A DNA stretch of 64,000 nt from an uncultured Chitinophaga sp. (GCF_946479755.1 NZ_CAMLHC010000009.1:62001-126000), one strand, 5' to 3'. Shown: positions 31,641 through 41,533, numbered from the stretch's first letter. Notes: generated from the letters alone by a model not told the origin. Translations and numbers: made by a program.

Positions 31641-33854
31641 ATGAAAAAATCCTTTTTTTACCGCCTGCTGGCCGTATGTGTATGCGCCAGCGGCACCGTA
31701 CTGGCGCAGGACAAAAAAATGCTGGGGTATACCGACAGCGAAGCGGCCCGGCAACAGCAGCTGGAAGCCCGTTTTGACCAGCACCTCAGCAGCAGCCATA
31801 TCGGAGAAGCCATTAAAGCCCTTTCAGCTAAACCACATCATATCGGCTCCGCCCAGGGCAAAGTAGTGGCGGAAGACATCCTGCAACGCTTTAAAAGTTA
31901 CGGATGGGACGCTGAAATCGTTACCTACCAGGTGCTGTTTCCCACACCCAAAGAGCGCCTGCTGGAGATGACCGGCCCCACCAGCTATAAAGCTGTATTA
32001 AAGGAGCCGGCCCTCAGGGAAGACGCTACCTCCGGCCAGGAAGGCCAGCTGCCGACTTACAACTGCTGGAGCGCCGACGGCGACGTTACCGCCCCGCTGG
32101 TATTTGTGAACTACGGCCTCCCGGAAGACTATGAATACCTGGAACGCGCCGGTGTAGACGTAAAGGGAAAAATCGTCATCGCTAAATACGGCCGCTCCTG
32201 GCGTGGCACCAAGCCCAAAGTGGCACAGGAACACGGCGCTGTCGGCTGTATCATTTACTCCGATCCCAAAGATGACGGTTACTTTGCGGGAGACGTATAC
32301 CCGCAGGGCGCTTTCAAAAACGAATACGGCGTACAACGCGGCTCTATCATGGACATGGTGATCTATCCCGGAGATCCACTCACGCCCAACGAGGGGTCTA
32401 CAGCCAACGCCAAAAGGCTGGACCGCCTGCAGGCGCCCAACCTGCTGAAAATACCGGTACTGCCCATCAGCTACCACGATGCCGCCCCGCTGCTAAAAGC
32501 ACTGGACGGCCCCGTAGCGCCCGATGCCTGGCGCGGTGCCCTGCCTTTTACATACCATATAGGGCCGGGAAAAACAAAAGTGCATCTCAAACTGGCGTTC
32601 GACTGGCAGATACGCCCCTGCCACAACGTGATCGCTAAACTGAAAGGCGCTGAAGAGCCCGATCAGTGGGTAGTACGCGGCAACCACCACGACGCCTGGG
32701 TGAATGGAGCGGCCGACCCCATCAGCGGACTCGCGGCGCTGCTGGAAGAAGCCAAAGCCATCGGTGAACTGGCCAAAGAAGGCTTCAGGCCCCGCCGTAC
32801 ACTGGTATACTGCGCCTGGGACGGCGAAGAGCCAGGCCTGATGGGCTCCACCGAATGGGTAGAAGACCATGCGGCTGAACTGCAGGAAAAAGCAGTGGTA
32901 TACGTCAACTCCGACAGCAACGGCCGCGGTTTTCTCAATGCCAGCGGTTCCCATGCCCTCGAAACACTGATCAACCAGGTAGGCCGTGATATCATCGACC
33001 CGCAAACGAAAGTCAGCATACTGGCCCGCCGCCAGGCTGCCGACGTGCTGAGAGCGGCCACCGTTAAACAAAAGAAAGAAAAGCTCTCCCGCCAGGGCAT
33101 CCCCATCAATGCCATGGGCTCCGGCTCTGACTACTCCTCCTTCCTCCAGCACCTCGGCGTTCCCTCGCTGGACCTGGGCTTTGGCGGAGAAGACGCCGGC
33201 GGTGAATACCATTCCATCTACGACTCCTACGATAACTACGTACGGTTCAAAGATCCTACTTTCAGCTATGGAGTAGTGCTGTCACAGACTGCCGGTCATA
33301 CGGTATTGCGTATAGCCAACGCCGTTACACTGCCTTTCGATTTTCGTAACCTCTATGAAACGGCCAACGGGTATGTGAATGAGCTGACAGCACTGGCTGC
33401 CGACCTGCGGGAAGCTACCGCGCTGGAAAATCAGTTGATCCGTGAAAACAAATACCAGCTGGTGACTGATACGGCCAAACACCTGCTGCCGCCGGCTCCC
33501 CGCGCTCTGGTGCCTTACATCGATTTCAGCCCGCTGCAAAATGCACTCGCCGCGCTGGACACAGTGACGCAGGGCTTTACGGGTAAACTGGCCACCGGCA
33601 AACCGCAGCTCAATAAACAGCTTTATCAGGCGGAGCAACAGCTGCTCAGCAGTACCGGCCTGCCTTCCCGGCCATGGTATAAACATACGCTGTATGCACC
33701 CGGCTTCTACACCGGCTATGGCGTGAAAACCATTCCCGGCGTAAGGGAGGCGCTGGAACAGCGCCGCTGGAAGGAGGCAGGAGAGCAGATAGATGCTGCC
33801 GCAGCAGCGATCAACCGGCTCGCCAAATACCTGCAGACGGTAACTACCCGCTAA
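31641..33854 (+). CDS. secreted M28 peptidase, glutamate carboxypeptidase II-like
   Basis: Exported zinc peptidase of 737 residues. A signal peptide (about 1-20) is followed by a PA domain (about 115-300), the M28 catalytic domain with HHDAWVNGAADP, WDGEEPGLMGS, NSDSNGRGF and HSIYDSYDNY zinc/catalytic segments, and a C-terminal transferrin-receptor-like dimerisation domain. This domain order is that of glutamate carboxypeptidase II. ATG 31641 is chosen over an earlier in-frame start at 31611 because it begins directly with a signal peptide. A palindromic terminator follows. Confidence 0.9.
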   Translation: MKKSFFYRLLAVCVCASGTVLAQDKKMLGYTDSEAARQQQLEARFDQHLSSSHIGEAIKALSAKPHHIGSAQGKVVAEDILQRFKSYGWDAEIVTYQVLFPTPKERLLEMTGPTSYKAVLKEPALREDATSGQEGQLPTYNCWSADGDVTAPLVFVNYGLPEDYEYLERAGVDVKGKIVIAKYGRSWRGTKPKVAQEHGAVGCIIYSDPKDDGYFAGDVYPQGAFKNEYGVQRGSIMDMVIYPGDPLTPNEGSTANAKRLDRLQAPNLLKIPVLPISYHDAAPLLKALDGPVAPDAWRGALPFTYHIGPGKTKVHLKLAFDWQIRPCHNVIAKLKGAEEPDQWVVRGNHHDAWVNGAADPISGLAALLEEAKAIGELAKEGFRPRRTLVYCAWDGEEPGLMGSTEWVEDHAAELQEKAVVYVNSDSNGRGFLNASGSHALETLINQVGRDIIDPQTKVSILARRQAADVLRAATVKQKKEKLSRQGIPINAMGSGSDYSSFLQHLGVPSLDLGFGGEDAGGEYHSIYDSYDNYVRFKDPTFSYGVVLSQTAGHTVLRIANAVTLPFDFRNLYETANGYVNELTALAADLREATALENQLIRENKYQLVTDTAKHLLPPAPRALVPYIDFSPLQNALAALDTVTQGFTGKLATGKPQLNKQLYQAEQQLLSSTGLPSRPWYKHTLYAPGFYTGYGVKTIPGVREALEQRRWKEAGEQIDAAAAAINRLAKYLQTVTTR

Positions 33855-33859
33855 AAAAT

Positions 33860-33891
33860 AAAAAGGGCTGATCCATGGATCAGCCCTTTTT
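33860..33891. terminator. bidirectional terminator
   Basis: A fully palindromic stem around CCATGG, flanked by A5 and T5, separates the GCPII-like gene (plus) from the convergent amidase gene (minus). Confidence 0.88.
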
Positions 33892-33910
33892 CGTTCAATA
33901 AGGTAAGACA

Positions 33911-35656
33911 CTATCTGCCACCCGCCAGGCCTTTCAGGTAGTCTTTCAGGCCCAGTATAATTTTGTTGATCAGTTCCTGCTGAAACTGTGGGTTCAGTAT
34001 CTGCTCTTCGTCGCCGGGGTTACTGATAAACAGTGTTTCAATGAGCGCATCCGGAAACTCGGTCGGGTTGTTCAGGATGAAGTTAAAGTCACCGTTGTTT
34101 TTAAAATCATTTAACCCTGTTTCCAGCAACCGCCGGTGGATAGCGGCATTCAGCGGTTCACAGAAAGGATGTTTATAGTAGGTGGCGGTACCGGATACAT
34201 CTACCGGGTTGCCTGAAGAATTAAGGTGTATGCTCAGCAACAGGTCGGGGTTGGCCCTGCGGAAGAGGGACAGCCGGTCTTCGTTGCCCACGAACTTTTC
34301 GCTGGTGCGGGTCATGATTACGCTGGCGCCTTCTCTTTCCAATGCTGCTTTCAGTTGAAGGGACAGGTTGAGTGTCAACGTTTTTTCATAGACGCCGGTA
34401 AGGCCTACGGAGCCCATATTGCCGCCACCGTGACCGGCGTCTACGCCGATAACGAGGCCGCGCAGGGAGAGGTTGTCCGGCACTCGTTTAACCTTCACCG
34501 TTATACGGTTGCCTTCATAATAGATCTGGTATCCCCATGGTGCATGTTTCAGGGAGATGGCCATGCGGAACACATCATGCGCCGGCTGTTGCCATTGTAC
34601 GCCGGTGATTTCCCGTGTTCCCTGCAGCAGTGTGCTGATGCCCTGCTCTGCATATGCGCCGTGTACATCTACAATGATTTTTCCGGGAGATACGATTTGC
34701 GTAGAGGTGTACGGCAGTTTATCCGATAGTTCTACGGACACGTAATCCGCTTTATCATCGCCCCATACTTTGGCGTCCGATACAATGCTGACGGCGGGGG
34801 CTTCCTGCGGAATCTCCGTATCCAGCAGGGGCTCGGGGATATAGGCCGTCCGGTGGGAAGACAGCCGTACTTTGTAATAATCGCCTTGTTTGCCTACTAC
34901 CTGCAGCAGCACGTCTTTGTCGAGGTAGCCGGTTTTATCCGGGCCAAGCCGGTCGCCGGTCGCGGAGGAGGTGAGGTAGGTCATGTTGTCGATGGTGCGG
35001 CCTATCAGCGGTGTGCCGTGGGGCATCATGCTATAACGGTAGGTACTGTTCAGGACGGCTGTTTCGCTGCCGTTTTGAAGACGGACCGGTATTCTGCCGT
35101 TCAGCAGGGAGTCTGAAGGCTGCAGCACATATATGCCGGTGTAATAACCCGGAACACCGCCGCTCTGGGAAGCAGGCAGTTCGCGCAGCGGTACGTTGTT
35201 GAACCAGGTGGCCCTTGCGCCGGGGTAACCTTTCATCTTTATATGCAGCGTGTCGCCTGCAGACAATTCCAGGTTGCCTTTAGGAGAAATCTCGATAAAA
35301 TCTATGCGGAAAGCGCTGGTGACACGGGCAGCCGGAGGCGGGGCATAATACCAGGTAATGTTTTTCGTATAGGTTTTGCCGTTATCATCTTCTGCTACGA
35401 TGGTAAAAGCGTTTCTTCCTTCTGCCAGTTCTTTTTTTACGGCAAAGGTACCGGTGCTGTATACGTATACCTTTTCCCCGTTGATGGTAACCTGGCAGCC
35501 TGTGCAGGTCCTGCCGGCAATAAACTGCCGTGCGGTGCTCACATTACTTTGTTCCCGGGAAGGTTGGCTGAGCCGGATAAACGCCTGGCTGCTGGCCCAA
35601 AGGGGAACTACAATGGCAATTAATGTCTGGAGTAATAATCTCGATACGTGCTTCAT
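33911..35656 (-). CDS. N-acetylmuramoyl-L-alanine amidase (Amidase_3)
   Basis: Exported cell-wall hydrolase of 581 residues that cleaves the bond between MurNAc and the stem peptide. A signal peptide (1-23) is followed by Ig-like strands with a CTGC pair (51-54), an SH3-like segment (about 235-280), an AMIN-like region (about 300-390) and the catalytic domain (about 400-575) with zinc ligands H409 (VDAGHGGG), E424 and H477 (SIHLNSSG) and catalytic E540. The multi-domain N-terminus suggests targeting to the envelope or septum. Its upstream spacer is filled by a long inverted repeat. Confidence 0.92.
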   Translation of the reverse strand: MKHVSRLLLQTLIAIVVPLWASSQAFIRLSQPSREQSNVSTARQFIAGRTCTGCQVTINGEKVYVYSTGTFAVKKELAEGRNAFTIVAEDDNGKTYTKNITWYYAPPPAARVTSAFRIDFIEISPKGNLELSAGDTLHIKMKGYPGARATWFNNVPLRELPASQSGGVPGYYTGIYVLQPSDSLLNGRIPVRLQNGSETAVLNSTYRYSMMPHGTPLIGRTIDNMTYLTSSATGDRLGPDKTGYLDKDVLLQVVGKQGDYYKVRLSSHRTAYIPEPLLDTEIPQEAPAVSIVSDAKVWGDDKADYVSVELSDKLPYTSTQIVSPGKIIVDVHGAYAEQGISTLLQGTREITGVQWQQPAHDVFRMAISLKHAPWGYQIYYEGNRITVKVKRVPDNLSLRGLVIGVDAGHGGGNMGSVGLTGVYEKTLTLNLSLQLKAALEREGASVIMTRTSEKFVGNEDRLSLFRRANPDLLLSIHLNSSGNPVDVSGTATYYKHPFCEPLNAAIHRRLLETGLNDFKNNGDFNFILNNPTEFPDALIETLFISNPGDEEQILNPQFQQELINKIILGLKDYLKGLAGGR

Positions 35657-35723
35657 ATCCCTGCGTAATCATGTAAAGATAAGAGGGAAATAGGAGAAAG
35701 CAATTGATATTTAATGATTTAGG

Positions 35724-35781
35724 GATTTTCGGATTTTTTGATTTTGGGTATAAAACGACGAAATCAAAAAATCCGAAAATC
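35724..35781. repeat. long perfect inverted repeat, 21-bp arms
   Basis: Arms at 35724-35744 and 35761-35781 are exact inverse copies with a 16-nt loop; outer bases add a second, shifted GGGATTT/AAATCCC match, showing an extra copy of the internal GATTTTTT phrase on one side. It lies between two minus-strand genes and could act as a transcript hairpin. Confidence 0.8.
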
Positions 35782-35797
35782 AAAAAATCCCTAAATG

Positions 35798-37591
35798 CTA
35801 GAAGATGTATTTATTCTCTGCAATCAGCTGGTCCGCTATTTTCCTGCGGGCTTCTTTTGCATTGAAAGGTTCTGCTTTGGTGAAGCGTTTCAGGCCGAGT
35901 AACATCATCCGTTGTTCGTCGCCTTCTGCGAATGCGTTGATGGCGTCTTTGCCGGATTTATTGATACGGTCTGCTGCGTCATAGAGGTAAGTGCGAACGA
36001 TGTCTGTCTGCAGGGCAGCAGCAGCTTCGCCTTTGTGTTGTACCAGTTTCATGAGGCGCAGGAGGGCGCTTTCCGCCACAAAGGTTTCGATGGCCATATC
36101 GGCGATATTCATCAGCACTTCCTGTTCGGTTTCCAGCTTCATCATGAGTTTCTGGGCGGCGGCGCCGGCGGTCATGAGGATGGCTTTCTTGAAGTTGGCA
36201 AGGAGCTTTCTTTCTTTGCTGAAGGCGCTTTCATCGTCGTTGCCGAAATCCGGGATGCTCATCAGTTCCTTCATGACGTTCATGGCGGGGTTCATGAGGT
36301 CCAGTTTGCCTTTCATGGCGCGTTTCAGCGTCATGTCCAGTGTCAGGAGGCGGTTGATTTCATTGGTGCCTTCGAAGATGCGGTTGATACGGGAATCGCG
36401 GTAGGCTTTGGAGATGATGTATTCATCGCTGAAGCCGTTGCCACCATGAATCTGTACGCCTTCATCCACTACGTAGTCCAGCACTTCGGAACCGTTTACT
36501 TTCAGGATGGCGCATTCTACGGCGTATTCTTCGGCAGCGCCCAGCAGGGCTTCATTGAAAGGTTTGCCGGAGGCCAGCAGTTCTTTTTCCTTTTCATCGA
36601 TCAGCTGCGCGGTGCGGAACAGGGCTGATTCGGACGTCCAGGTGCGGATCGCCATTTCTGCCAGTTTATGTTTGATGGCGCCGAAATTGGCGATCGGTTG
36701 TTTGAACTGTTGACGCGTATTGGCATACTGCACGGAAGTGGTGACACACTTTTTGGCGGCGCCGAGGGCGGCGGCGCACAGTTTGAGCCTGCCGATGTTC
36801 AGGATGTTGAAAGCGATCAGGTGTCCTTTTCCGATCACGCCAAGCACATTTTCCACGGGTATTTTAGCGTCCTGGAAATAGATCTGGCGGGTGGAAGACC
36901 CTTTAATGCCCATTTTATGTTCTTCCGCTCCCAGCGTAAAACCAGGCGTTCCCTTCTCTACGATAAAAGCGGTGAATTTATCGCCGTCGATTTTGGCAAA
37001 CACGGTAAACACGTCTGCGAAACCGGAGTTGGTGATCCAGCTTTTCTGGCCGTTGAGCACATAGTGCTGGCCGTCTTCTGTGAGTTTGGCGGTGGTTCTG
37101 GCGCCGAGGGCGTCGGAACCGGAATCGGGCTCGGTGAGGGCGTAAGCACCTTTCATCTCGCCGGTGGCCAGTTTGGGAATATATTTTTGTTTCTGGGCTT
37201 CTGTACCAAAATAGAGGATAGGGAGGGAGCCAATGCCGGTGTGGGCGGCCATGGCTACAGAAAACGAGTGACCGGCGCCCAGCCCTTCATTGATGATGGT
37301 GGCCGTTACAAAATCTTTACCCAGCCCACCGTATTCTTCAGGGAAAGAAGCGCCCAGCAGCCCCTGCTCGCCTGCTTTTTCCAGCAGGGAAGGCATCAGG
37401 CCTTCTTCCAGTTTATCAATCCGGTCAACGATCGGGGTGATCTCCTTACTGATGAACTGATCGGCCATGTCTTTAATCATCAGCTGCTCTTCCGAAAAAT
37501 CTTCGGGGGTAAACACATCCTCCGGTACACTTTCCTTTACCAGGAACTCTGCGCCTTTCAGCGCTTGCTTATTGTCAACTGTTGCGTCCAT
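35798..37591 (-). CDS. acyl-CoA dehydrogenase family protein
   Basis: Flavoenzyme of 597 residues for the first step of fatty acyl-CoA beta-oxidation. N-terminal helical, middle beta (YALTEPDSGSDA, KSWITNSGFADVFTVFAK) and C-terminal helical domains are present, with the catalytic Glu in RINRIFEGTNEINRL and the FAD-contacting QIHGGNGF. About 180 extra C-terminal residues form a further helical domain, as in VLCAD/ACAD9-like enzymes. No thiolase or enoyl-CoA hydratase lies nearby. It is transcribed towards the amidase gene across the 35724-35781 hairpin. Confidence 0.92.
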   Translation of the reverse strand: MDATVDNKQALKGAEFLVKESVPEDVFTPEDFSEEQLMIKDMADQFISKEITPIVDRIDKLEEGLMPSLLEKAGEQGLLGASFPEEYGGLGKDFVTATIINEGLGAGHSFSVAMAAHTGIGSLPILYFGTEAQKQKYIPKLATGEMKGAYALTEPDSGSDALGARTTAKLTEDGQHYVLNGQKSWITNSGFADVFTVFAKIDGDKFTAFIVEKGTPGFTLGAEEHKMGIKGSSTRQIYFQDAKIPVENVLGVIGKGHLIAFNILNIGRLKLCAAALGAAKKCVTTSVQYANTRQQFKQPIANFGAIKHKLAEMAIRTWTSESALFRTAQLIDEKEKELLASGKPFNEALLGAAEEYAVECAILKVNGSEVLDYVVDEGVQIHGGNGFSDEYIISKAYRDSRINRIFEGTNEINRLLTLDMTLKRAMKGKLDLMNPAMNVMKELMSIPDFGNDDESAFSKERKLLANFKKAILMTAGAAAQKLMMKLETEQEVLMNIADMAIETFVAESALLRLMKLVQHKGEAAAALQTDIVRTYLYDAADRINKSGKDAINAFAEGDEQRMMLLGLKRFTKAEPFNAKEARRKIADQLIAENKYIF

Positions 37592-37895
37592 GTTTTCTGA
37601 TTTTTTTGGTACTTCCGTAATTTACCGAATTAACCTGAAATATAACCATACCGGCTGCCACCCCCGTATACCCACTGCTTCAGGACCCCCGGTCGGCCGG
37701 CTGTTTGCCCGCGGGGCAACCGTTCCGGGAGAAATTTTTTAACAAAACCGAAACATTTACCATTTAGAGATTTTTTGATGTACGAATTTTTTGATTTCGG
37801 GGCTGCCCGGCTTCCTTCAAATTAAAAAATTCGTACATCAAAAAATCCCCAAATCGGAATTGGCTGGGCTTTTTTCCCTATCATTGTTCCCCCTT
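37592..37895. other. divergent intergenic region with inverted repeat
   Basis: These 304 bp separate the acyl-CoA dehydrogenase start (minus) from the hydrolase start (plus). A GC-rich patch with a small TTGCCC/GGGCAA hairpin near 37709-37723 is followed by the 24-bp inverted repeat at 37769-37847. I see no clear TAnnTTTG promoter element in either direction. Confidence 0.5.
37769..37847. repeat. long perfect inverted repeat, 24-bp arms
   Basis: Arms at 37769-37792 and 37824-37847 are exact inverse copies built around GATTTTTTGATGTACGAA; the loop is 31 nt. It resembles the repeats at 35724 and 43533 in phrase and layout. Confidence 0.8.
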
Positions 37896-38696
37896 ATGCA
37901 TTTTTATCTGCCATATGCTAAAAGCCGGTTCCACGGAATCACCAGTGGAACGGGGCCGCAATTGCTGATCTGCCTGCACGGATTCGGGGAAAGCGCCGCC
38001 CACTTTGCGCCGCTGGCAGAAGGTCTGGGCGACCGGTTCACCATGGTGGCGCTGGATATGCCGCTGCATGGGGAAACGGTTTGGCAGGAAGACCGCCCTT
38101 TTGAAAAAACAGATCTGGCAGCCGTGGTTGAAATGGTGCTGGAACAGCATCAGCAAGCGCGTTTTTCACTACTGGGGTATAGCATGGGAGGCCGCCTGGC
38201 GCTCTGCCTGGTGGAAACAATGGCGAAAAAGATAGATCATCTCGTGATGCTGGCCGCCGACGGTCTCCGGAATAACCCCTGGCATATGTTCGTCACCCAG
38301 ACCAGCGTAGGAAACAGGATCTTTAAATACAATACCGACAACCCCCGGCTGTTCTTTACCCTGCTGGAGCTGTGGCGAAAGCTGGGATTGCTGAATCAAA
38401 GCGTATACAAGTTTGCCTTGCACCGGATGAACCAGCAGGCGAAGCGGGAACAGGTGTACAGCATCTGGACGCTCATGCGCCGGATGATGCCGGATAAAAA
38501 AAAGTGTAAACAGTTATTGGGAGCGCATCATATTACCACGCTCCTGGTATTTGGAAAATATGACCGGGTAATACCATCCGTACTGGGTACCCGGTTTATG
38601 GACGGTTCGTTTCCCTGTAAAATGCTGGTCCTCGACAAAGGGCACCAGCTGATTTCAAAGGAGCTGGCCTCCGTTATTAAAACAAACCTGAGCTGA
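37896..38696 (+). CDS. alpha/beta-fold hydrolase
   Basis: Hydrolase of 266 residues with oxyanion CLHGFGES, nucleophile Ser in LLGYSMGGRLAL, the acid in VFGKYDRVIPS and the histidine in DKGHQLIS. An open frame continues upstream through the inverted repeat to 37791, but those residues are not hydrolase-like, so ATG 37896 is taken. Its stop codon directly abuts the ATG of the GT2 gene, indicating coupled translation; a substrate related to glycolipids is only a guess. Confidence 0.85.
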   Translation: MHFYLPYAKSRFHGITSGTGPQLLICLHGFGESAAHFAPLAEGLGDRFTMVALDMPLHGETVWQEDRPFEKTDLAAVVEMVLEQHQQARFSLLGYSMGGRLALCLVETMAKKIDHLVMLAADGLRNNPWHMFVTQTSVGNRIFKYNTDNPRLFFTLLELWRKLGLLNQSVYKFALHRMNQQAKREQVYSIWTLMRRMMPDKKKCKQLLGAHHITTLLVFGKYDRVIPSVLGTRFMDGSFPCKMLVLDKGHQLISKELASVIKTNLS

Positions 38697-39839
38697 ATGT
38701 ATTTTTTCTTGATCATTGTAGTCATACTGGCCCTTGGATATGGATTGTTGATGCTGTGGTACAGCCGCGGCTGGAGAAAGCTGCCGGAGTATGTGCCGGC
38801 GCAGCCCATAGAAGGCACTACCAGTGTAACGGTTATTATCCCTGCCAGGGATGAGGCGGAGAACCTGCCTGTCCTCCTAAAGGCTTTACAACAGCAAACC
38901 TATCCTGTTGAACTACTGGAAGTAATTGTTGTCGATGATTTTTCCACAGATGATACCGCCGGTATCGTCACCCGTTTTCCGGCCACCAATATCCGCCTGT
39001 TGAAAATGGAGGATATGCTCTCCAAAGACGAACGCCTCAACGCTTATAAGAAGAAAGCGATCGCCATGGCTATCGAGCGGGCGAAAGGTGACCTGATCGT
39101 TACCACGGATGCGGATTGTGTGATGGGGCCGCGATGGATAGAAACCATTGTTCGTTTTTATGAAGCCTATCGTCCCAGGTTCATTGCAGCGCCGGTGAGT
39201 TTCTACAGGGAACGTAACTTCTTCATGAAACTTCAGTCGCTCGATTTCATTACCATGCAGGGCATTACCGGCGCCGTAGCCCGGCTGAAGTCCGGTACCA
39301 TGTGCAATGGCGCCAACCTCGCCTATGAGAAGGCCGCTTTTCACTCGGTGGGAGGTTTTACCGGGATCGATAATATCGCCTCCGGCGATGATATGCTGCT
39401 GATGTACAAGATCTACAATGCTTACCCCGAGGGGGTGTTGTACCTTAAAAATGACGATGTGATTGTTCGCACCCTGCCGGTGGAGACGCTGAGCGGGTTT
39501 ATGAACCAGCGTATCCGCTGGTCGTCCAAGGCCGACAAATATGAAGACAAGCGCCTCACCTGGATGCTGTTGCTGGTTTATTTCTTCAACGTAGGTATAC
39601 TGGCCCTGGGCGCTGTGGCGCTGTTTGTGCCGCACTGGTGGCCTGCCTTCCTGATCCTGATGCTGTATAAGGTCACGCTGGAACTGTATTTCCTGGTGCC
39701 GGTGGCCGGATTTTTCCATAAAACGGCTTTGCTCGTATGGTTTATACCGGGACAGATCTTTCATATTCCTTATATTGTTCTTGCCGGTTGGCTGGGGAAG
39801 TTTGGCAGTTATCAATGGAAGGGCCGGCAGGTGAACTAA
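38697..39839 (+). CDS. family 2 glycosyltransferase, membrane-anchored
   Basis: Protein of 380 residues with an N-terminal helix (about 1-20), a GT-A catalytic domain and two or three C-terminal helices (about 295-370). Motifs are VTVIIPARDEAENLP, VIVVDDFSTDDT, the DxD-type TTDADC and the QRIRWSSK block typical of processive or lipid-acceptor GT2 enzymes. The sugar and acceptor are unknown. It begins at the base after the preceding hydrolase stop codon. Confidence 0.9.
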   Translation: MYFFLIIVVILALGYGLLMLWYSRGWRKLPEYVPAQPIEGTTSVTVIIPARDEAENLPVLLKALQQQTYPVELLEVIVVDDFSTDDTAGIVTRFPATNIRLLKMEDMLSKDERLNAYKKKAIAMAIERAKGDLIVTTDADCVMGPRWIETIVRFYEAYRPRFIAAPVSFYRERNFFMKLQSLDFITMQGITGAVARLKSGTMCNGANLAYEKAAFHSVGGFTGIDNIASGDDMLLMYKIYNAYPEGVLYLKNDDVIVRTLPVETLSGFMNQRIRWSSKADKYEDKRLTWMLLLVYFFNVGILALGAVALFVPHWWPAFLILMLYKVTLELYFLVPVAGFFHKTALLVWFIPGQIFHIPYIVLAGWLGKFGSYQWKGRQVN

Positions 39840-39853
39840 AAACAATTTGACCG

Positions 39854-40984
39854 TTGTCCGATATTCAATCTGCCTGGAAGAGGCTTCGAAAAAACAAAGG
39901 TGCGCTGGCTGGTTTGATGGTGATAGCGCTGGCCGTGATGGTTAGCCTGCTGGCTTACCTCATAGCGCCCGATAATACGCCCGACGCCAACAGGATGGTG
40001 CTGGAAGTAGGAGGGCAGCATCCCGGGTTCCGGGTGCATATGCTGGCCGTCAGAAAAGCGCAGCCGGTGGCCAGGGTGTCTTTTTTCAGGAAGTTGCTGT
40101 ACGGGCAGGAATCCGGTGTGACCTGGACCCCGGTGCGTTCCTGGCAGCTGAAAGACACCACACTGGTAGTACAGCGTTATGTAGATGAAACCCTGTCCCG
40201 CGAAGAAAAATTTGATCTCCGTGAAATATGGTATGGCAGCCGGCAGGCGATGGATATGCCGTTGTCAGCGCTGCAGCAGCGGGTTGCCCGCGAACGGATT
40301 TTTCCGGTGACCTACTGGCTGGGGACCGATAAATTTGGCCGTGACATCCTGAGCCGGTTGCTGGTAGGCACCCGCGTGAGCCTGGGAGTGGGCTGTATTG
40401 CGGTGATCATCTCCCTGACTATTGGCGTGTTTATGGGCGCCATCGCCGGTTATTTCAAAGGTACGGCCGACGATCTGGTGATGTGGCTGGTGAATGTGGT
40501 GTGGTCTATGCCGTCGTTGCTATTGGTGTTTGCGCTCACTCTCGCGCTGGGCAAAGGCTTCTGGCAGGTGTTCATTGCCGTGGGGCTTACCTTGTGGGTA
40601 GGAGTGGCCCGTATTATCCGCGGGCAGATACTGGCCTTGCGGGAGCTGGAGTTTGTAGAGGCAGCCCGTGCGCTGGGGTATGGACATGCCCGTATTATCG
40701 TTCGCCATATCCTGCCTAATATCCTCGGCCCGGTGATGGTAGTAGCGGCAGGTAATTTCGCCACCGCCATCGTGGTGGAGGCGGGCCTGAGTTTCCTGGG
40801 CGTAGGAGTGCAGCCGCCGCAGCCTTCATGGGGACTGATGATCAAAGAAAATTACAACTTCATTATTACCCATAATCCATTGCTGGCGCTGGCCCCGGGC
40901 GTGGCGATCATGTTACTGGTATTGGCTTTCAATCTGTTAGGCAACGGTCTGCGTGATGCGCTGGATGTAAGAAGTAAAATTTGA
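39854..40984 (+). CDS. ABC transporter permease, OppC/DppC family
   Basis: Inner-membrane permease of 376 residues. A first helix (about 18-38) is followed by a long periplasmic insert (about 40-155) and a five-helix BPD_transp_1 domain with the ATPase-contacting loop FVEAARALGYGHARIIVRHILPNI. The start is TTG 39854; an in-frame TGA sits 6 nt before it and no ATG or GTG keeps the first helix. No ATPase, second permease or binding protein is adjacent, so its partners are elsewhere. Peptide or nickel uptake are the usual roles of the family. Confidence 0.88.
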   Translation: MSDIQSAWKRLRKNKGALAGLMVIALAVMVSLLAYLIAPDNTPDANRMVLEVGGQHPGFRVHMLAVRKAQPVARVSFFRKLLYGQESGVTWTPVRSWQLKDTTLVVQRYVDETLSREEKFDLREIWYGSRQAMDMPLSALQQRVARERIFPVTYWLGTDKFGRDILSRLLVGTRVSLGVGCIAVIISLTIGVFMGAIAGYFKGTADDLVMWLVNVVWSMPSLLLVFALTLALGKGFWQVFIAVGLTLWVGVARIIRGQILALRELEFVEAARALGYGHARIIVRHILPNILGPVMVVAAGNFATAIVVEAGLSFLGVGVQPPQPSWGLMIKENYNFIITHNPLLALAPGVAIMLLVLAFNLLGNGLRDALDVRSKI

Positions 40985-41032
40985 TTTACATAAGGAAAAA
41001 ATATAATTTTATTGCTTATATACCCTGTTGCC

Positions 41033-41467
41033 ATGTCTTTAAAAAACTATTTATCCGTCCTGCTGATAGGTGCCCTGATCGCACTGACTGCCTGCAAAAA
41101 GAATAAAAAGAGCGAAGACCCTGCGCCGGTAACGCAGGAGGAGGCCCTCCAGGTGGAGCTGGCCGGTGTGGTGGCTGGTAAAGCCAATGTAGCCATGGAC
41201 AGCACCTTTACCTTCCAGGTGAAAGTGACCTCCAAAGTACCGGACAAAGGGGTGAAAATAACGCTCAACGTGATAACAGACCCGGGGGGTATCCCGCTGG
41301 CGCAGGACGATGTTGCCAACGCTACGGGGAATGTGATCAATATTACGCTGAAGCATTTGAAAGAAGTGAAAACCTATAAGGTAACCGTTACCCTGGCGTC
41401 GCTGGGGAATACCGCCAATATCGCTACTCCGCTGGAATTCCTGATTACCAACAAGTCCGGCTCATAA
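41033..41467 (+). CDS. hypothetical lipoprotein
   Basis: Protein of 144 residues with a lipoprotein signal peptide: MSLKNYLSVLLIGALIALTAC, lipobox LTAC, cleaved before Cys21. The mature part has a Lys-rich start (KKNKKS) and a beta-rich region with alternating hydrophobic pattern, plausibly an immunoglobulin-like fold. I do not recognise a family. It stands alone between the permease and the GT4 gene; ATG 41033 was chosen because it begins the signal peptide. Confidence 0.7.
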   Translation: MSLKNYLSVLLIGALIALTACKKNKKSEDPAPVTQEEALQVELAGVVAGKANVAMDSTFTFQVKVTSKVPDKGVKITLNVITDPGGIPLAQDDVANATGNVINITLKHLKEVKTYKVTVTLASLGNTANIATPLEFLITNKSGS

Positions 41468-41498
41468 ATTATCCGGGTTACGGCAAAGCAAAATAATG

Positions 41499-41506
41499 TA
41501 GGTTTG
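41499..41506 (+). promoter_or_regulatory. candidate -7 element for GT4 gene
   Basis: TAGGTTTG matches TAnnTTTG and lies 27 nt before ATG 41534. A TTA at 41478-41480 is a weak -33 candidate. Confidence 0.4.
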
Positions 41507-41533
41507 CAGGCTGTCACATCAAGTGAAACGACT

